Assembly: GCF_052115445.1 (NCBI RefSeq)
Contig: NZ_JBFRGR010000027.1
Location: 1 to 64,000 of the forward strand
DNA length: 64,000 nt
Direction of reading: 5' to 3'
Origin: Paenibacillus_E sp052115445
GTDB taxonomy: Bacteria > Bacillota > Bacilli > Paenibacillales > NBRC-103111
The translations under genes and the position numbers were made by a program. Below the pieces are notes generated by a model, which was given only the letters and a program-made list of their open reading frames with translations, was not told where the DNA came from and made no database searches. Below are positions 35,549-44,613 of this stretch, piece by piece. Numbering within the stretch: the first letter of the stretch is position 1; every line of letters begins with the position of its first letter.

Positions 35549-36571
35549 TCAATTCGACGACGGTTTAATCCAAATATCCGAGTGATAAGCTTTCATAAAG
35601 TGCAATAGCTTTTCGAGAACCTCAATACCCTTAGTTTCCGCTTCTCTCGCAATATTTAATAGTTTAATAGCGCTATCTGCTAGGATTGGATTCTTTGGCT
35701 GACCGCCTTGAGGGAAAGGGAAGATTTCGCGTAAATCACTTAAAGCTTCTGCCACGGTTTCATAATGAGCAGCAGCCTCTGCCGCTTTGCTTCGGACTGT
35801 TCGTTCCACGACATTGCTGCCGTCCCATTTGATGGACACTTCTCGAAGGAACTTGACAGCAAATTCTCTAGCATCAGCTGCAACCGCAATGTTGTAAGCA
35901 TTACCGAACTCGTCAGCGTTTCGATTCTCCATAACTTGGATCCACGCATCATACCCTTTTAGTCCTTGCGTATAACGGTCTTTGAAGTTATATGTCCACT
36001 CGCGCCCACGAGCGTGTTCCACAATCATATCCAGTGCCATACGGAGCATCTCATATTTGGAGTGAGGAAGACTATCTTCGATTGTGACTAAAAATAAGAC
36101 AGGAATTTTAGGTCGACCGAAATCTGCGTATGTAATTGTACCTTCTTGCGAGACATCCTTAGCATTAAAGATTTGCATATCGTCGTCGTAACCGTAAATC
36201 AGTCCGAATTCCGGAATAAATAGATCGAAGACGATAGCTGGATAGCCTTTGTCAATAGATCGCTGAATAAGTGCTATCGTTTGCTCCAAATTGTCAGGAG
36301 ATACAGGTGTAGAGGCTTCTCCCATATTGCTGGTATAGCNCAAGTTGCATAAATTCCTGCGAAGAATATAACCACCAGGAAAAGATGTTGGACCTGCGAC
36401 GTTTACTTCAATTGGATCGATATTAAGCCGGAAGGCGTGTCCAGTGAACCCCATAACGTCTACAAGGGAAAGCGCTTTTTTATCGGTGTAACTGACCGCT
36501 CCATATACGGCACTTGCAGCGGAAGTCATTGTTTTCGTCCAATCACGCTGGATAAGTCGTTCAGAAATCAT
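35549..36571 (-). CDS. BtrH N-terminal-like protein of unknown function
   Basis: 340 residues. The N-terminal part (ALSLVDVMGFTGHAFRLN, then YPAIVFDLFIPEFGLIYGYD) resembles the BtrH/C39-peptidase-like fold, a family named from butirosin biosynthesis where BtrH transfers an acyl side chain. The C-terminal half is helical. No signal peptide or membrane helix. It lies 26 bp after the ECF-type sigma gene on the same strand and is probably its cotranscribed partner. An N at 36340 leaves one residue unknown. The family call is from memory of motif style. Confidence 0.6.
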   Translation of the reverse strand: MISERLIQRDWTKTMTSAASAVYGAVSYTDKKALSLVDVMGFTGHAFRLNIDPIEVNVAGPTSFPGGYILRRNLCNLXYTSNMGEASTPVSPDNLEQTIALIQRSIDKGYPAIVFDLFIPEFGLIYGYDDDMQIFNAKDVSQEGTITYADFGRPKIPVLFLVTIEDSLPHSKYEMLRMALDMIVEHARGREWTYNFKDRYTQGLKGYDAWIQVMENRNADEFGNAYNIAVAADAREFAVKFLREVSIKWDGSNVVERTVRSKAAEAAAHYETVAEALSDLREIFPFPQGGQPKNPILADSAIKLLNIAREAETKGIEVLEKLLHFMKAYHSDIWIKPSSN

Positions 36572-36597
36572 GTTAGGATACCACCTTCATGATAATG

Positions 36598-37311
36598 TTA
36601 GAGTGGGGGAGAGGCCAGAATGGCACGTTTTGGGCGACCTAATGCTGCTCGTTTCTGTACATAGCTGTTAAGGGAAACACGGATTCGCTCTCGATAGACT
36701 TTGGATTTGGATCTGGACAATATGTTGTAAACGTTGGCAGTCGTTGTTTGGAACAGTGAGGCAATCTCGGCTGGCGTCAGTTCATCGAAAAAATGAGCTT
36801 CAAATATAGCTCTTTCCCGCTTGCCAAGGCATGAAAGTAAATCGCGTAAACACTGCAACATATCCGCTCGTACTAATGAAACCGCTGGATCATCACGAAA
36901 CTGTGCTTCTTCCGTAGCAGAGCGGGATAGACGTAATAAGATTTCGTCAATGTCGCTCCAATCGGTATCAACAGTCGACGTGTCTCCAGCTTTTTGCCTG
37001 AAGTCAGAGAAAGGTCGTTCCTTGCCATAAGGTCCACCGCGTCGCATTTTCATATATGCCTGGTTGCGAACGATACGTTGAAGCCAAGGAATAAAACGCT
37101 CCGGATTCATCAAGGTACCCATGTGTAGGAATGCTCTAATGAGTGCCTCCTGCACAATGTCTTCGGCAAGCGAGCTGTCTTGCGCGATTGTATTCGCCCA
37201 TCCGAGAGCTTTACTCCGATGATAACGTACTAATTCACCGAATGCCTCTCGATCACCAGAACGCGCGCGCTGTACGAGCTCCTGTTGCTCATCTATTCTA
37301 ACCTTTTCCAA
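36598..37311 (-). CDS. ECF-type RNA polymerase sigma factor
   Basis: 237 residues, probable TTG start at 37311 with AAAGGATGGCAGG upstream. Region 2 (DREAFGELVRYHRSKALGWA, DSSLAEDIVQEALIRAF) and region 4 helix-turn-helix (LTPAEIASLFQTTTANVYNI) are present and no region 3, as in extracytoplasmic-function factors. No anti-sigma gene is adjacent; the downstream BtrH-like protein occupies that place. The Arg/Lys-rich C-terminal tail is unusual. Confidence 0.85.
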   Translation of the reverse strand: MEKVRIDEQQELVQRARSGDREAFGELVRYHRSKALGWANTIAQDSSLAEDIVQEALIRAFLHMGTLMNPERFIPWLQRIVRNQAYMKMRRGGPYGKERPFSDFRQKAGDTSTVDTDWSDIDEILLRLSRSATEEAQFRDDPAVSLVRADMLQCLRDLLSCLGKRERAIFEAHFFDELTPAEIASLFQTTTANVYNILSRSKSKVYRERIRVSLNSYVQKRAALGRPKRAILASPPL

Positions 37312-37485
37312 TGACCTGCCATCCTTTCATTCTCCCATTACAATGTTTGATGCCAAAGGACATATGATTTCTATCATTTATTGAAAAAAACGAAAAATAT
37401 ATTTTCTTCCTACAGTAGTTGAGATGAAAAGGGAAGTTTGCATGGATTTCCTAATTCAATTTTATCACGAAACAGGAGGATGAAA

Positions 37486-37553
37486 ATGGAAAGCGGGAAT
37501 TTATAAAAGCGGTATCCAGGACCTATTTCAGTCCGTGGATACCGCTTTTTTTT
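37486..37553 (+). other. Six-codon frame with strong ribosome site running into a terminator
   Basis: A perfect AGGAGG site precedes ATG GAA AGC GGG AAT TTA TAA (37486-37506). The terminator follows at once: AAGCGGTATCC / GGATACCGCTT with an inner GAC/GTC pair and T8 (37507-37553). It may be the deleted remains of a gene, a leader peptide with attenuator, or a short regulatory RNA end. On the minus strand the same stem ends the YheC/D fragment. The rest of the 258-bp gap is AT-rich with no other gene. Confidence 0.5.
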
Positions 37554-37569
37554 CGCTTATGTCCTCACA

Positions 37570-37926
37570 TCATTTGGTTCGCCCATACTGCTTCCCGATA
37601 TTCACCATACGTCGATACAGCTTACGACTAGACATGTTCTTCAACGGATAGAACTGTGGTCGGGTATTCACTTCTAGAATCCACGGTCTCCCTTTGGAAT
37701 CAATCGCGACGTCGAGACCCAATTCTCGGAATCCTCGATTATGATCTTCAAAAGCATACCCGACTGCCAAGCCTAACTGCTTCAATTGCGCTTCCCGTTC
37801 TTGAATATCAGGATTTGCTCTTGATTGAACTACTTTTATACGTGGGCATAGGAGTACACCTCTTTTTAGACAGCGTATGTGAGGTGTACGCTGCTTGTCA
37901 GTACTTATACCCATTGAACCTAGCAA
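37570..37926 (-). pseudogene. Internally deleted YheC/YheD-family ATP-grasp gene
   Basis: 118 codons. The last 75 residues (FEDHNRGFRELGLDVAIDSK, then RPWILEVNTRPQFYPL) match the C-terminal ATP-grasp end of YheC/YheD spore-coat-associated proteins, including the Glu-Val-Asn metal-site motif. The first 40 residues (MGISTDKQRTPHIR) look like the start of the same family. The middle, normally over 100 residues and including the ATP-binding core, is missing, so this is probably an in-frame deletion product without activity. Confidence 0.7.
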
Positions 37927-37959
37927 ATTTGCATAACGATAACCTCTGAACTAAATTTG

Positions 37960-39960
37960 TTACCTAGCTGTGAATTGAATCACTTTGTGTTCATATCGGC
38001 CAAGTGTTAGCTGCCCCTTAAGGTAGGCTGTTCCTGTAATCGGGTCGACGCCATCACGTGGAAGAGTTACGCTGCCGCCCGCACCGTCCATGTTAACCAC
38101 GACCCACACATCGCGGTCATCACCATGTCTCGGTGCAACAATGGTACCTGCTGTTACATCAGTACGCAGTTGCACCCCAGCATCATCTGCATATCGCAGG
38201 ATAAGCTTGTTCAACAATTGCTCGCCTTCCTCGCCGGTCGGCATAGAACCAAGCATGACAATCTTGCCTTTTCCATACACCCGCTCGGTAATGAAGGCCA
38301 GGCCTGGTGTCAGCCCCGATTCGACGGTTCCAACGGCGACAGCTTCCTTCGGCTCGAAGACGGAGCTCCAAAGCGAAAGCGGGGCAGCAACGCCAAAGGC
38401 GCTGCCGATGGATCCGCTGCCGTCCATGGGGAACGTGTAGACCGTTTCTACACCGGCTAGGTGCTCCAACTCACCGAGTGCAGCATTCGTATGCATGGTG
38501 TGTTCTTCGGTGCGTCCGCCAGAGAGAGGGCCAACCACCCATACACCGCCTTCGGCAACGAACGCAGAAGCACGCTTCATCAGATCCGATGAGATATAAG
38601 GGAGGAATGGTGTAAACAGCAGCTTGTACCCGGCCAGCTCGGCACCTTCTGGCACGATGTCCCGGTGAAGCCCTAGATGGAGTATCCGCTCGTAGAAGCT
38701 GGTTACAAGTCCGCGATGATTGAGCTTTTGATGCGGTTCGGTTTTCAGAAACGCTTTGGAGCGATCCGAATAAGTCATAACAACTTCGGCTTGCGTAGGT
38801 CGAGTCGCTAAGATAGTGGCTTCAATTTCTCGTCTAGCCTGCTCGACTTCCAGCACATTAGGGAAACCAACCGTAGGCTTGCCCCATGTGCTGATAACAG
38901 AGCCGTGTGGCTGCTCGCAGCCTGCTCGCTGCTGTCTCCAGAGCCAATAACAGAAGGCCTCTGCTCCCAGCGCATAAGCGGCAACAGCTTCCGCTTTGAG
39001 ATAGCCGTTAGGATGCGGCTTTGCGTAGCTTGCAAGTGAGGCAGCATGGGAGGGACTCGTTTCCATGATCCAGTAATCTCGACCGCGCTTAAAATTCCGC
39101 CACAGGTCGTTATTTAATAAGTAGTTCGCTGGATGATCGTAGGTTGCATACGTATCGAACGATGCGAAATCCAATTCGCGGAATAAACGCTCATTATCTA
39201 CGCTGAAAGCAACGCTGCTATTATGCGTAATCGGTGCATCCGAAAATTGGCGGATTATCGCCGCTTGTGCATCTGAGAACTCCGCAATCTTCTCCATCGA
39301 AAATAGTTGGTACATCGTACTGAGGGAAGAGTTGTGCAAGAACGGCGCAGGGCCAGGCTGCGGTACTTGCTCGAAGCTATGATAGTATTCGCTCCAAATT
39401 TGCGTGCCCCACGCCTCATTCAACTTTTCAACGGTTTCATAACGCGCTTCCAGCCATTCATGCCACTGTACAAGACAGGTTCTACACATACATTCGGATA
39501 CATGGGCTTTGAATTCATTATCGATCTGCCAACCGATCAGACCTGGCAAGCGTCCAATAGCCCGTGCAATATGCTCGGTGATAATGGCGGCTTTTTCACG
39601 AAAATAAGGATGATTCGTACAAGCATGCTGACGAGACCCATGTCCCATCACTTGCAGCTGCTCATTCACATACATCCGTTCCGGATGACCGTGCGTGAAC
39701 CAAATTGGCGGTGTTGGCGTCGGTGTACACATAACAGTATCTATCCCATTGTGATGGAGGAGGTTAACCATTTGCACAAAAAATCCAAGGTCAATATTCC
39801 CCTCCGTTGGCTCCATATTAGACCAGGCGAATTCGCCGATGCGCACAACATTCATACCTGCTTGCTTCATAAGAACGATATCTTGTTCAATGACCGATTG
39901 ATCCCAAAGCTCAGGATACCAGGCCGCGCCATGATATAGCTTTTTACCCATTACCATCAT
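37960..39960 (-). CDS. yesZ: Glycoside hydrolase family 42 beta-galactosidase (YesZ-like)
   Basis: 666 residues, the same size as B. subtilis YesZ. The barrel begins YHGAAWYPELWDQ; GWQIDNEFK supplies the acid/base Glu and WIMETSPSH the nucleophile Glu. Cysteines in HACTNHPYF and CMCRTC form the GH42 zinc cluster. No signal peptide, so it works on imported galacto-oligosaccharides, fitting arabinogalactan side chains of rhamnogalacturonan I. ATGs at 39960, 39957 and 39951 are all possible starts behind AAAAGGATGG. Confidence 0.92.
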   Translation of the reverse strand: MMVMGKKLYHGAAWYPELWDQSVIEQDIVLMKQAGMNVVRIGEFAWSNMEPTEGNIDLGFFVQMVNLLHHNGIDTVMCTPTPTPPIWFTHGHPERMYVNEQLQVMGHGSRQHACTNHPYFREKAAIITEHIARAIGRLPGLIGWQIDNEFKAHVSECMCRTCLVQWHEWLEARYETVEKLNEAWGTQIWSEYYHSFEQVPQPGPAPFLHNSSLSTMYQLFSMEKIAEFSDAQAAIIRQFSDAPITHNSSVAFSVDNERLFRELDFASFDTYATYDHPANYLLNNDLWRNFKRGRDYWIMETSPSHAASLASYAKPHPNGYLKAEAVAAYALGAEAFCYWLWRQQRAGCEQPHGSVISTWGKPTVGFPNVLEVEQARREIEATILATRPTQAEVVMTYSDRSKAFLKTEPHQKLNHRGLVTSFYERILHLGLHRDIVPEGAELAGYKLLFTPFLPYISSDLMKRASAFVAEGGVWVVGPLSGGRTEEHTMHTNAALGELEHLAGVETVYTFPMDGSGSIGSAFGVAAPLSLWSSVFEPKEAVAVGTVESGLTPGLAFITERVYGKGKIVMLGSMPTGEEGEQLLNKLILRYADDAGVQLRTDVTAGTIVAPRHGDDRDVWVVVNMDGAGGSVTLPRDGVDPITGTAYLKGQLTLGRYEHKVIQFTAR

Positions 39961-40114
39961 CCATCCTTTTCATCAGAAAGTTAGTTTCTACTATAAGTGC
40001 TATTTTACTCAGGGGCAATAACACATTCTTGCTGGGTAAATTAGGAAGTTTCAACTGTTTTGACGGGTTTGCACTTTCTTGATACAACATGAATTTAACC
40101 AAATGGAAGGGCTT

Positions 40115-40157
40115 ACAAGAATGTCTGATAGGCGGTAAATCACAGACGATGCATAAT
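40115..40157 (+). promoter_or_regulatory. Probable activator-dependent promoter with CAAGAATGTC box
   Basis: ACAAGAATGTCTGA (40115-40128) lies 37 bp upstream, start to start, of CATAAT (40152-40157). The core CAAGAATGTC is identical to the site upstream of 627. It drives the LplB-LplC-LplA-type operon. Confidence 0.55.
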
Positions 40158-40204
40158 AGGGCTACAAACGCTCACAAGGCGATCATGACATGGAGGTGAA
40201 AAGG

Positions 40205-41176
40205 ATGAAGCAGGCAGCTGCTCCTAACAACAGAGAGCTGATTCATGTGACCGAGGCGAAAGGGCTTCGCAGATCACAGGTGTGGGCAAGGTTGCGCAAG
40301 GATAAGTGGATCTATGCATTGTTAACACCAGGCTTATTGTATTTCATTATTTTTAAATATGTGCCCATGTGGGGCGTGCTGCTTGCCTTTAAGAATTATC
40401 AGCCTTTTCTTGGCTTTTGGAAGAGTGACTGGGTTGGCTTGGAGCATTTTCGTGTGTTTTTTCAAAATCCAGAGTTTGTCATGCTCCTCCGCAATACGTT
40501 GTTGCTTTCGTTATATAATTTGGTGTTTTACTTTCCGGCACCGATTGTGCTTGCACTCCTATTAAATGAAATCAAAGTCAATATGTATAAACGAACCATT
40601 CAGACATTAATTTATGTGCCGCATTTCATATCATTAGTCATCGTGGCCAGCTTAACTTATGTTTTTCTAACGACACAAGACGGATTGGTTAATGAGCTTT
40701 TGCAGAAATATTTGGGGCACAAAATTGACTTTTTAGCTAGTCCAGAATGGTTCCGGCCGATGATTATTATGCAAACGATTTGGAAGGAATGCGGGTTTGG
40801 TACGATTATCTTCCTTGCAGCGCTTGCTGGAGTCGATGTGGAACAATACGAAGCATCCATCGTGGATGGCGCTAACCGCTGGAGACAGCTGTGGCACATT
40901 ACACTGCCGTCGATTCGCAGTACGATCGTCATTCTGCTTATTTTGCGGATGGGGGATGTATTGGACAACGGATTTGAACAAATTTTCCTCATGCTGAATC
41001 CATTGAACAGGGAAGTAGCTGAAGTATTTGATACCTACGTCTATATGATGGGGATTACGCAAGGAGCATTTAGTTATAGTACAGCTGTTGGATTGTTTAA
41101 AGCGGTCATTGGCGTCATCTTGGTACTCGGCGCGAACTGGACAGCGAAGAGGTTCGGACAATCCGGCATTTATTAA
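40205..41176 (+). CDS. lplB: Sugar ABC transporter permease LplB-like
   Basis: 323 residues from ATG 40205, correctly spaced from GGAGGTG; an ATG 15 bp upstream overlaps that site. Six helices and loop YEASIVDGANRWRQLWHITL, where Ser replaces the second Ala of the EAA motif. The following genes are LplC- and LplA-like. In B. subtilis lplABC stand next to yetA and the yes genes; the YetA-like gene here is 3.3 kb downstream. Confidence 0.9.
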   Translation: MKQAAAPNNRELIHVTEAKGLRRSQVWARLRKDKWIYALLTPGLLYFIIFKYVPMWGVLLAFKNYQPFLGFWKSDWVGLEHFRVFFQNPEFVMLLRNTLLLSLYNLVFYFPAPIVLALLLNEIKVNMYKRTIQTLIYVPHFISLVIVASLTYVFLTTQDGLVNELLQKYLGHKIDFLASPEWFRPMIIMQTIWKECGFGTIIFLAALAGVDVEQYEASIVDGANRWRQLWHITLPSIRSTIVILLILRMGDVLDNGFEQIFLMLNPLNREVAEVFDTYVYMMGITQGAFSYSTAVGLFKAVIGVILVLGANWTAKRFGQSGIY

Positions 41177-41209
41177 TACGAATATGATAGGTAAAGGAGG
41201 AGAGGGGTT

Positions 41210-42094
41210 TTGGCAAAGCAATATAAGAGCGTTCCCGGAACCATCTTCGATGTAACGAATTATGTTGTACTTGGCGTTATAGGGATCGTTGCCATTCTAC
41301 CATTTCTATATGTCATAGCAGGGTCGTTCGCTTCGGATGCAGAACTGACACAACGTTCCGTGTTTCTCATACCAGAGACGTTTACTTTATCTGCTTATCG
41401 CTTTATTTTCTCAACAGATACGATTTTGAAAAGTATTGGGGTATCGCTGTACGTAATGGTTCTTGGTACCTTTGTGAACTTGTTCTTCACCGTTACGATG
41501 GCGTATGCCTTATCGAAGCGTGGGTTAATGGGACGAAATACGGTGCTGAATCTAATTATTTTCTCCATGCTGTTTGGCGGTGGCTTAATTCCAACCTTCT
41601 TGGTTGTACGTCAGCTGCACATGTTGGACACTTACTGGGCTTTAATGATCCCTGGCGCGATTAGCGCTTTTAACTTGATTATTGTCAAAAACTTCTTCCA
41701 AGAGATACCTCCCGAATTGGAGGAAGCTGCGAAGATTGATGGCTGTACAGAGCTTGGGCTTCTGTGGCGGATCGTGCTGCCGCTATCAATGCCCGTATTG
41801 GCCACTTTCACTTTATTTTATGCCGTAGGTCATTGGAATAACTTCTTCTCAGCATTACTGTACATCAACGATCCCTCCAAATGGCCGCTGCAAGTCATGC
41901 TTAGACAGATTGTTTTACTATCTCAGGCGGCAGCAGGGGATATCAATGCCATGGATCCGAATTTCGTGAAACCGCCCGAGCAATCCATCAAGATGGCTGT
42001 TATCGTCGTGGGCACCATTCCAATTTTGCTTGTCTATCCGTTCCTGCAAAAACATTTTGCCAAAGGGGTCTTGATCGGCTCGGTCAAGGGGTAA
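41210..42094 (+). CDS. lplC: Sugar ABC transporter permease LplC/YtcP-like
   Basis: 294 residues, TTG start at 41210 with AAAGGAGGAGAGG upstream. Six helices, EAA loop EEAAKIDGCTELGLLWRIVL and ending GVLIGSVKG. Second channel subunit with the LplB-like protein. Confidence 0.9.
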   Translation: MAKQYKSVPGTIFDVTNYVVLGVIGIVAILPFLYVIAGSFASDAELTQRSVFLIPETFTLSAYRFIFSTDTILKSIGVSLYVMVLGTFVNLFFTVTMAYALSKRGLMGRNTVLNLIIFSMLFGGGLIPTFLVVRQLHMLDTYWALMIPGAISAFNLIIVKNFFQEIPPELEEAAKIDGCTELGLLWRIVLPLSMPVLATFTLFYAVGHWNNFFSALLYINDPSKWPLQVMLRQIVLLSQAAAGDINAMDPNFVKPPEQSIKMAVIVVGTIPILLVYPFLQKHFAKGVLIGSVKG

Positions 42095-42141
42095 CGGATT
42101 ACGATAAAGGCAAGTCCATAACTTAGAGGAGGCATGTTTAG

Positions 42142-43728
42142 ATGAAGAGAAATGCGAAAAAATGGGTTGCCGCAGCAACCGTAGGCACAGCTGTCATGAC
42201 AACAATCGTTGGTTGCAGCAGTGACAAAGAGGGAACAGCAACACCTGCAGCATCCGCCTCAACCACACAAGCAGCTACACCGACCAAAGCACCAGAAAAT
42301 CTAGCCCCGCTGGATCTAAGCATCATGCTTCCGATCTTCAAAACGAATTTCCCGAAAGATGATGGTCCTGTTACAACAGAAATTGAGAAGAAAACGAACA
42401 CCAATATTCATCTGGAGTGGGTCCCGAACGCTTCCTACACAGATAAATTTAATATTACATTGGCTTCAGGCAAGCTGCCTCAGATCATTTATGTTGGTGA
42501 TGTAAAGAACCCGAGTTTCGTGAATGCGGCCAAATCGGGAGCGTTCTGGGAAATTGGGAAATATTTGAAGGATTACCCGAACCTCAGCAAAGCGAACCAA
42601 GTCATTATGAACAACTCTTCGGTCGATGGTAAAAACTACGGTATTTACCGTGGACGTGCTTTGGGTCGGAATGGGATCAACTATCGTAAAGATTGGTTGG
42701 AAGCTGTTGGTATGCAACCTCCAAAAACGATTGATGATTTCTACAACATGCTCAAAGCGTTTAAAGAAAAAGATCCTGACAAAAACGGCAAAGACGACAC
42801 ATACGGCATGGTATTGGTCAAATGGACGGGGCAATGGGCAAGCGGCTTTGATATTATGAAACTCTGGTTCGGTGCACCGAACAAATGGGGCGTTGTAGAC
42901 GGGAAGCTCGTACCTGAGCATCAAACTGCCGAATATCTGGAAGCCCTTAAATTTATGAAGAAGCTATATGATGAGAAGTTAATTAATCAGGATTTTGCTG
43001 TGTTTGATTCAGCGAAGTGGAACGATCCAATTGCCAACAATCAAGCAGGGGTCATCGTAGACGTAACCGACAATGCCGCACGTATGGATGATAAAATACA
43101 TGCAGCGCTTGCCAAGGATGGCAAAGATAATCCGAACATTCATTATGTAGATAATATGATTGGTGTCACAGGCAAAAATGGCTTGAAAGCATTGCCTACC
43201 TCCGGATTTGCAGGTATTCTAGCTGTTTCGAAATCCACAGTGAAGACGGAAGAGGAACTGAAGCGTGTACTGAAATTCTTAGATCAAATGAATGAGCCTG
43301 ATCTTCAAACGTTAGCTGGCTACGGTATCGAAGGCAAGCATTATACGAAGGATGGCGACGCGCTTGTGGTGAGTAAAGATACAGCTCTTCTCGAGTCCGA
43401 AGTCGAAGGATTGAACCAAATGCTGCCATTTATTCCGGAAGATCGCGGCTTGAAAGTGAAGCAAACACCGCTTCGTTTGCAAACGACGAAGATTCAAAAA
43501 GATGCAGAAGCGAACATTGTGGCCAATCCAGTTGAGCCATTCATCTCCAGCGTGTACTCGCAAAAAGGTCAACAGCTGGATAACATCATCAACGATGCGC
43601 GTATTAAATTCATCGTCGGTCAAAGTGACGAAGCGGCTCTGAAGGCTGCTTTTGAAACTTGGAAGAAATCGGGTGGTGATGATTTGGTGAAGGAAATGAA
43701 CGATTTGTATGCTGCTGCGAAGAAATAG
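42142..43728 (+). CDS. lplA: Solute-binding lipoprotein LplA-like
   Basis: 528 residues; signal peptide with lipobox TIVGC and an Ala/Thr/Pro linker. Long family 1 binding protein with a calcium-type loop DPDKNGKDDTYG. Last gene of the importer operon, closed by a strong terminator. Ligand probably a pectin-derived oligosaccharide by context. Confidence 0.9.
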   Translation: MKRNAKKWVAAATVGTAVMTTIVGCSSDKEGTATPAASASTTQAATPTKAPENLAPLDLSIMLPIFKTNFPKDDGPVTTEIEKKTNTNIHLEWVPNASYTDKFNITLASGKLPQIIYVGDVKNPSFVNAAKSGAFWEIGKYLKDYPNLSKANQVIMNNSSVDGKNYGIYRGRALGRNGINYRKDWLEAVGMQPPKTIDDFYNMLKAFKEKDPDKNGKDDTYGMVLVKWTGQWASGFDIMKLWFGAPNKWGVVDGKLVPEHQTAEYLEALKFMKKLYDEKLINQDFAVFDSAKWNDPIANNQAGVIVDVTDNAARMDDKIHAALAKDGKDNPNIHYVDNMIGVTGKNGLKALPTSGFAGILAVSKSTVKTEEELKRVLKFLDQMNEPDLQTLAGYGIEGKHYTKDGDALVVSKDTALLESEVEGLNQMLPFIPEDRGLKVKQTPLRLQTTKIQKDAEANIVANPVEPFISSVYSQKGQQLDNIINDARIKFIVGQSDEAALKAAFETWKKSGGDDLVKEMNDLYAAAKK

Positions 43729-43735
43729 TAGTTTG

Positions 43736-43787
43736 AAACAAAGACCAGTCCACCACTAGGAATAGTGTGTAAGACTGGTCTTTGTTT
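43736..43787 (+). terminator. Strong intrinsic terminator after the LplA-like gene
   Basis: Perfect 15-bp stem AAACAAAGACCAGTC / GACTGGTCTTTGTTT with a 22-base loop. Confidence 0.85.
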
Positions 43788-43875
43788 ATATAAATGTGCT
43801 TAAAAGCTCAGTCAAAACTTGTCTGCTGAACATAAGATGATAAGAATAACTACTTTTAAAGGATGCGTGAGCAGC

Positions 43876-44352
43876 ATGAAACCTTTACATCAGTCCAAAA
43901 GTAAACATAAACGCAGTCATGCCGTACAAAAATCAGCAGTCANAACATCGTCAACGATCGCTGCACAAGCAGCGGCTCATTTAGGAACACCGGTATGTAT
44001 TGGGCTTAAAGATGGTTCCGTATACTATGGGATTTTGGAAGACATTGAGGCTAATCAAGTCATTCTCCAAGGCTTCAAAGCAACAAAAAAACTTCCCCGC
44101 AATAAAAACAAATCCAAAGCCCAAATCTCTAGTTTAGGCAGCTTAGGTGGATTGGGTAACATGCTTGGGATGTTAGGCGGCGGAGGGCTTGGCGGCTTGC
44201 TTGGTGGAGGAGGATCAGGTGGAGGTCTTGGGGGGCTACTTGGCGGAGGTGGTTCTGCAGGCGGCCTCTTTGGAAACATCGGCAGTTTTATGAAGATNGG
44301 CATGGGTGTTATTTCGTTTATAATGCCATTAATGAAAAATTTCTTTAAGTGA
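43876..44352 (+). CDS. Small protein with Sm-like segment, Gly-rich region and hydrophobic tail
   Basis: 158 residues from ATG 43876 with AAAGGATG upstream. Three parts: a basic start (HQSKSKHKRSH); residues about 35-70 (GTPVCIGLKDGSVYYGILED) shaped like an Sm/Hfq-type small beta barrel; a Leu/Gly low-complexity stretch (LGGLLGGGGSGGG and relatives); and a hydrophobic C terminus (ISFIMPLMKNFFK). Such composition is common among spore-coat or surface proteins of spore formers, but no function can be assigned. It is a single gene with its own terminator. Two N bases leave two residues unknown. Confidence 0.7.
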   Translation: MKPLHQSKSKHKRSHAVQKSAVXTSSTIAAQAAAHLGTPVCIGLKDGSVYYGILEDIEANQVILQGFKATKKLPRNKNKSKAQISSLGSLGGLGNMLGMLGGGGLGGLLGGGGSGGGLGGLLGGGGSAGGLFGNIGSFMKXGMGVISFIMPLMKNFFK

Positions 44353-44401
44353 CGAGCAGCTGTCCCACTCTAGCCCAACTCAAGTCTGTCTCTGCACCGG
44401 C

Positions 44402-44435
44402 AGCAGCTTCCTGACAATTAGGGAGCTGCTTTTTT
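44402..44435 (+). terminator. Intrinsic terminator after the Gly-rich gene
   Basis: AGCAGCTTCC / GGGAGCTGCT stem, nine-base loop, T6. No gene is seen between here and 44613. Confidence 0.8.
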
Positions 44436-44613
44436 ACGGACGTTGAGTTGGCGTGGAGAAACTGAATCTCCCTCACCACTGCATTTTAAACACAAAAAGT
44501 CGGAAAAGTCATGTATTTCCTCTGGAAATTAACTTCCATTCATACACCAATCGGTATACGCTCTAAGTTGAAGTCTTCGCTCCAAACTAAACTTTCGAAC
44601 GGTTGGTGAGAGC

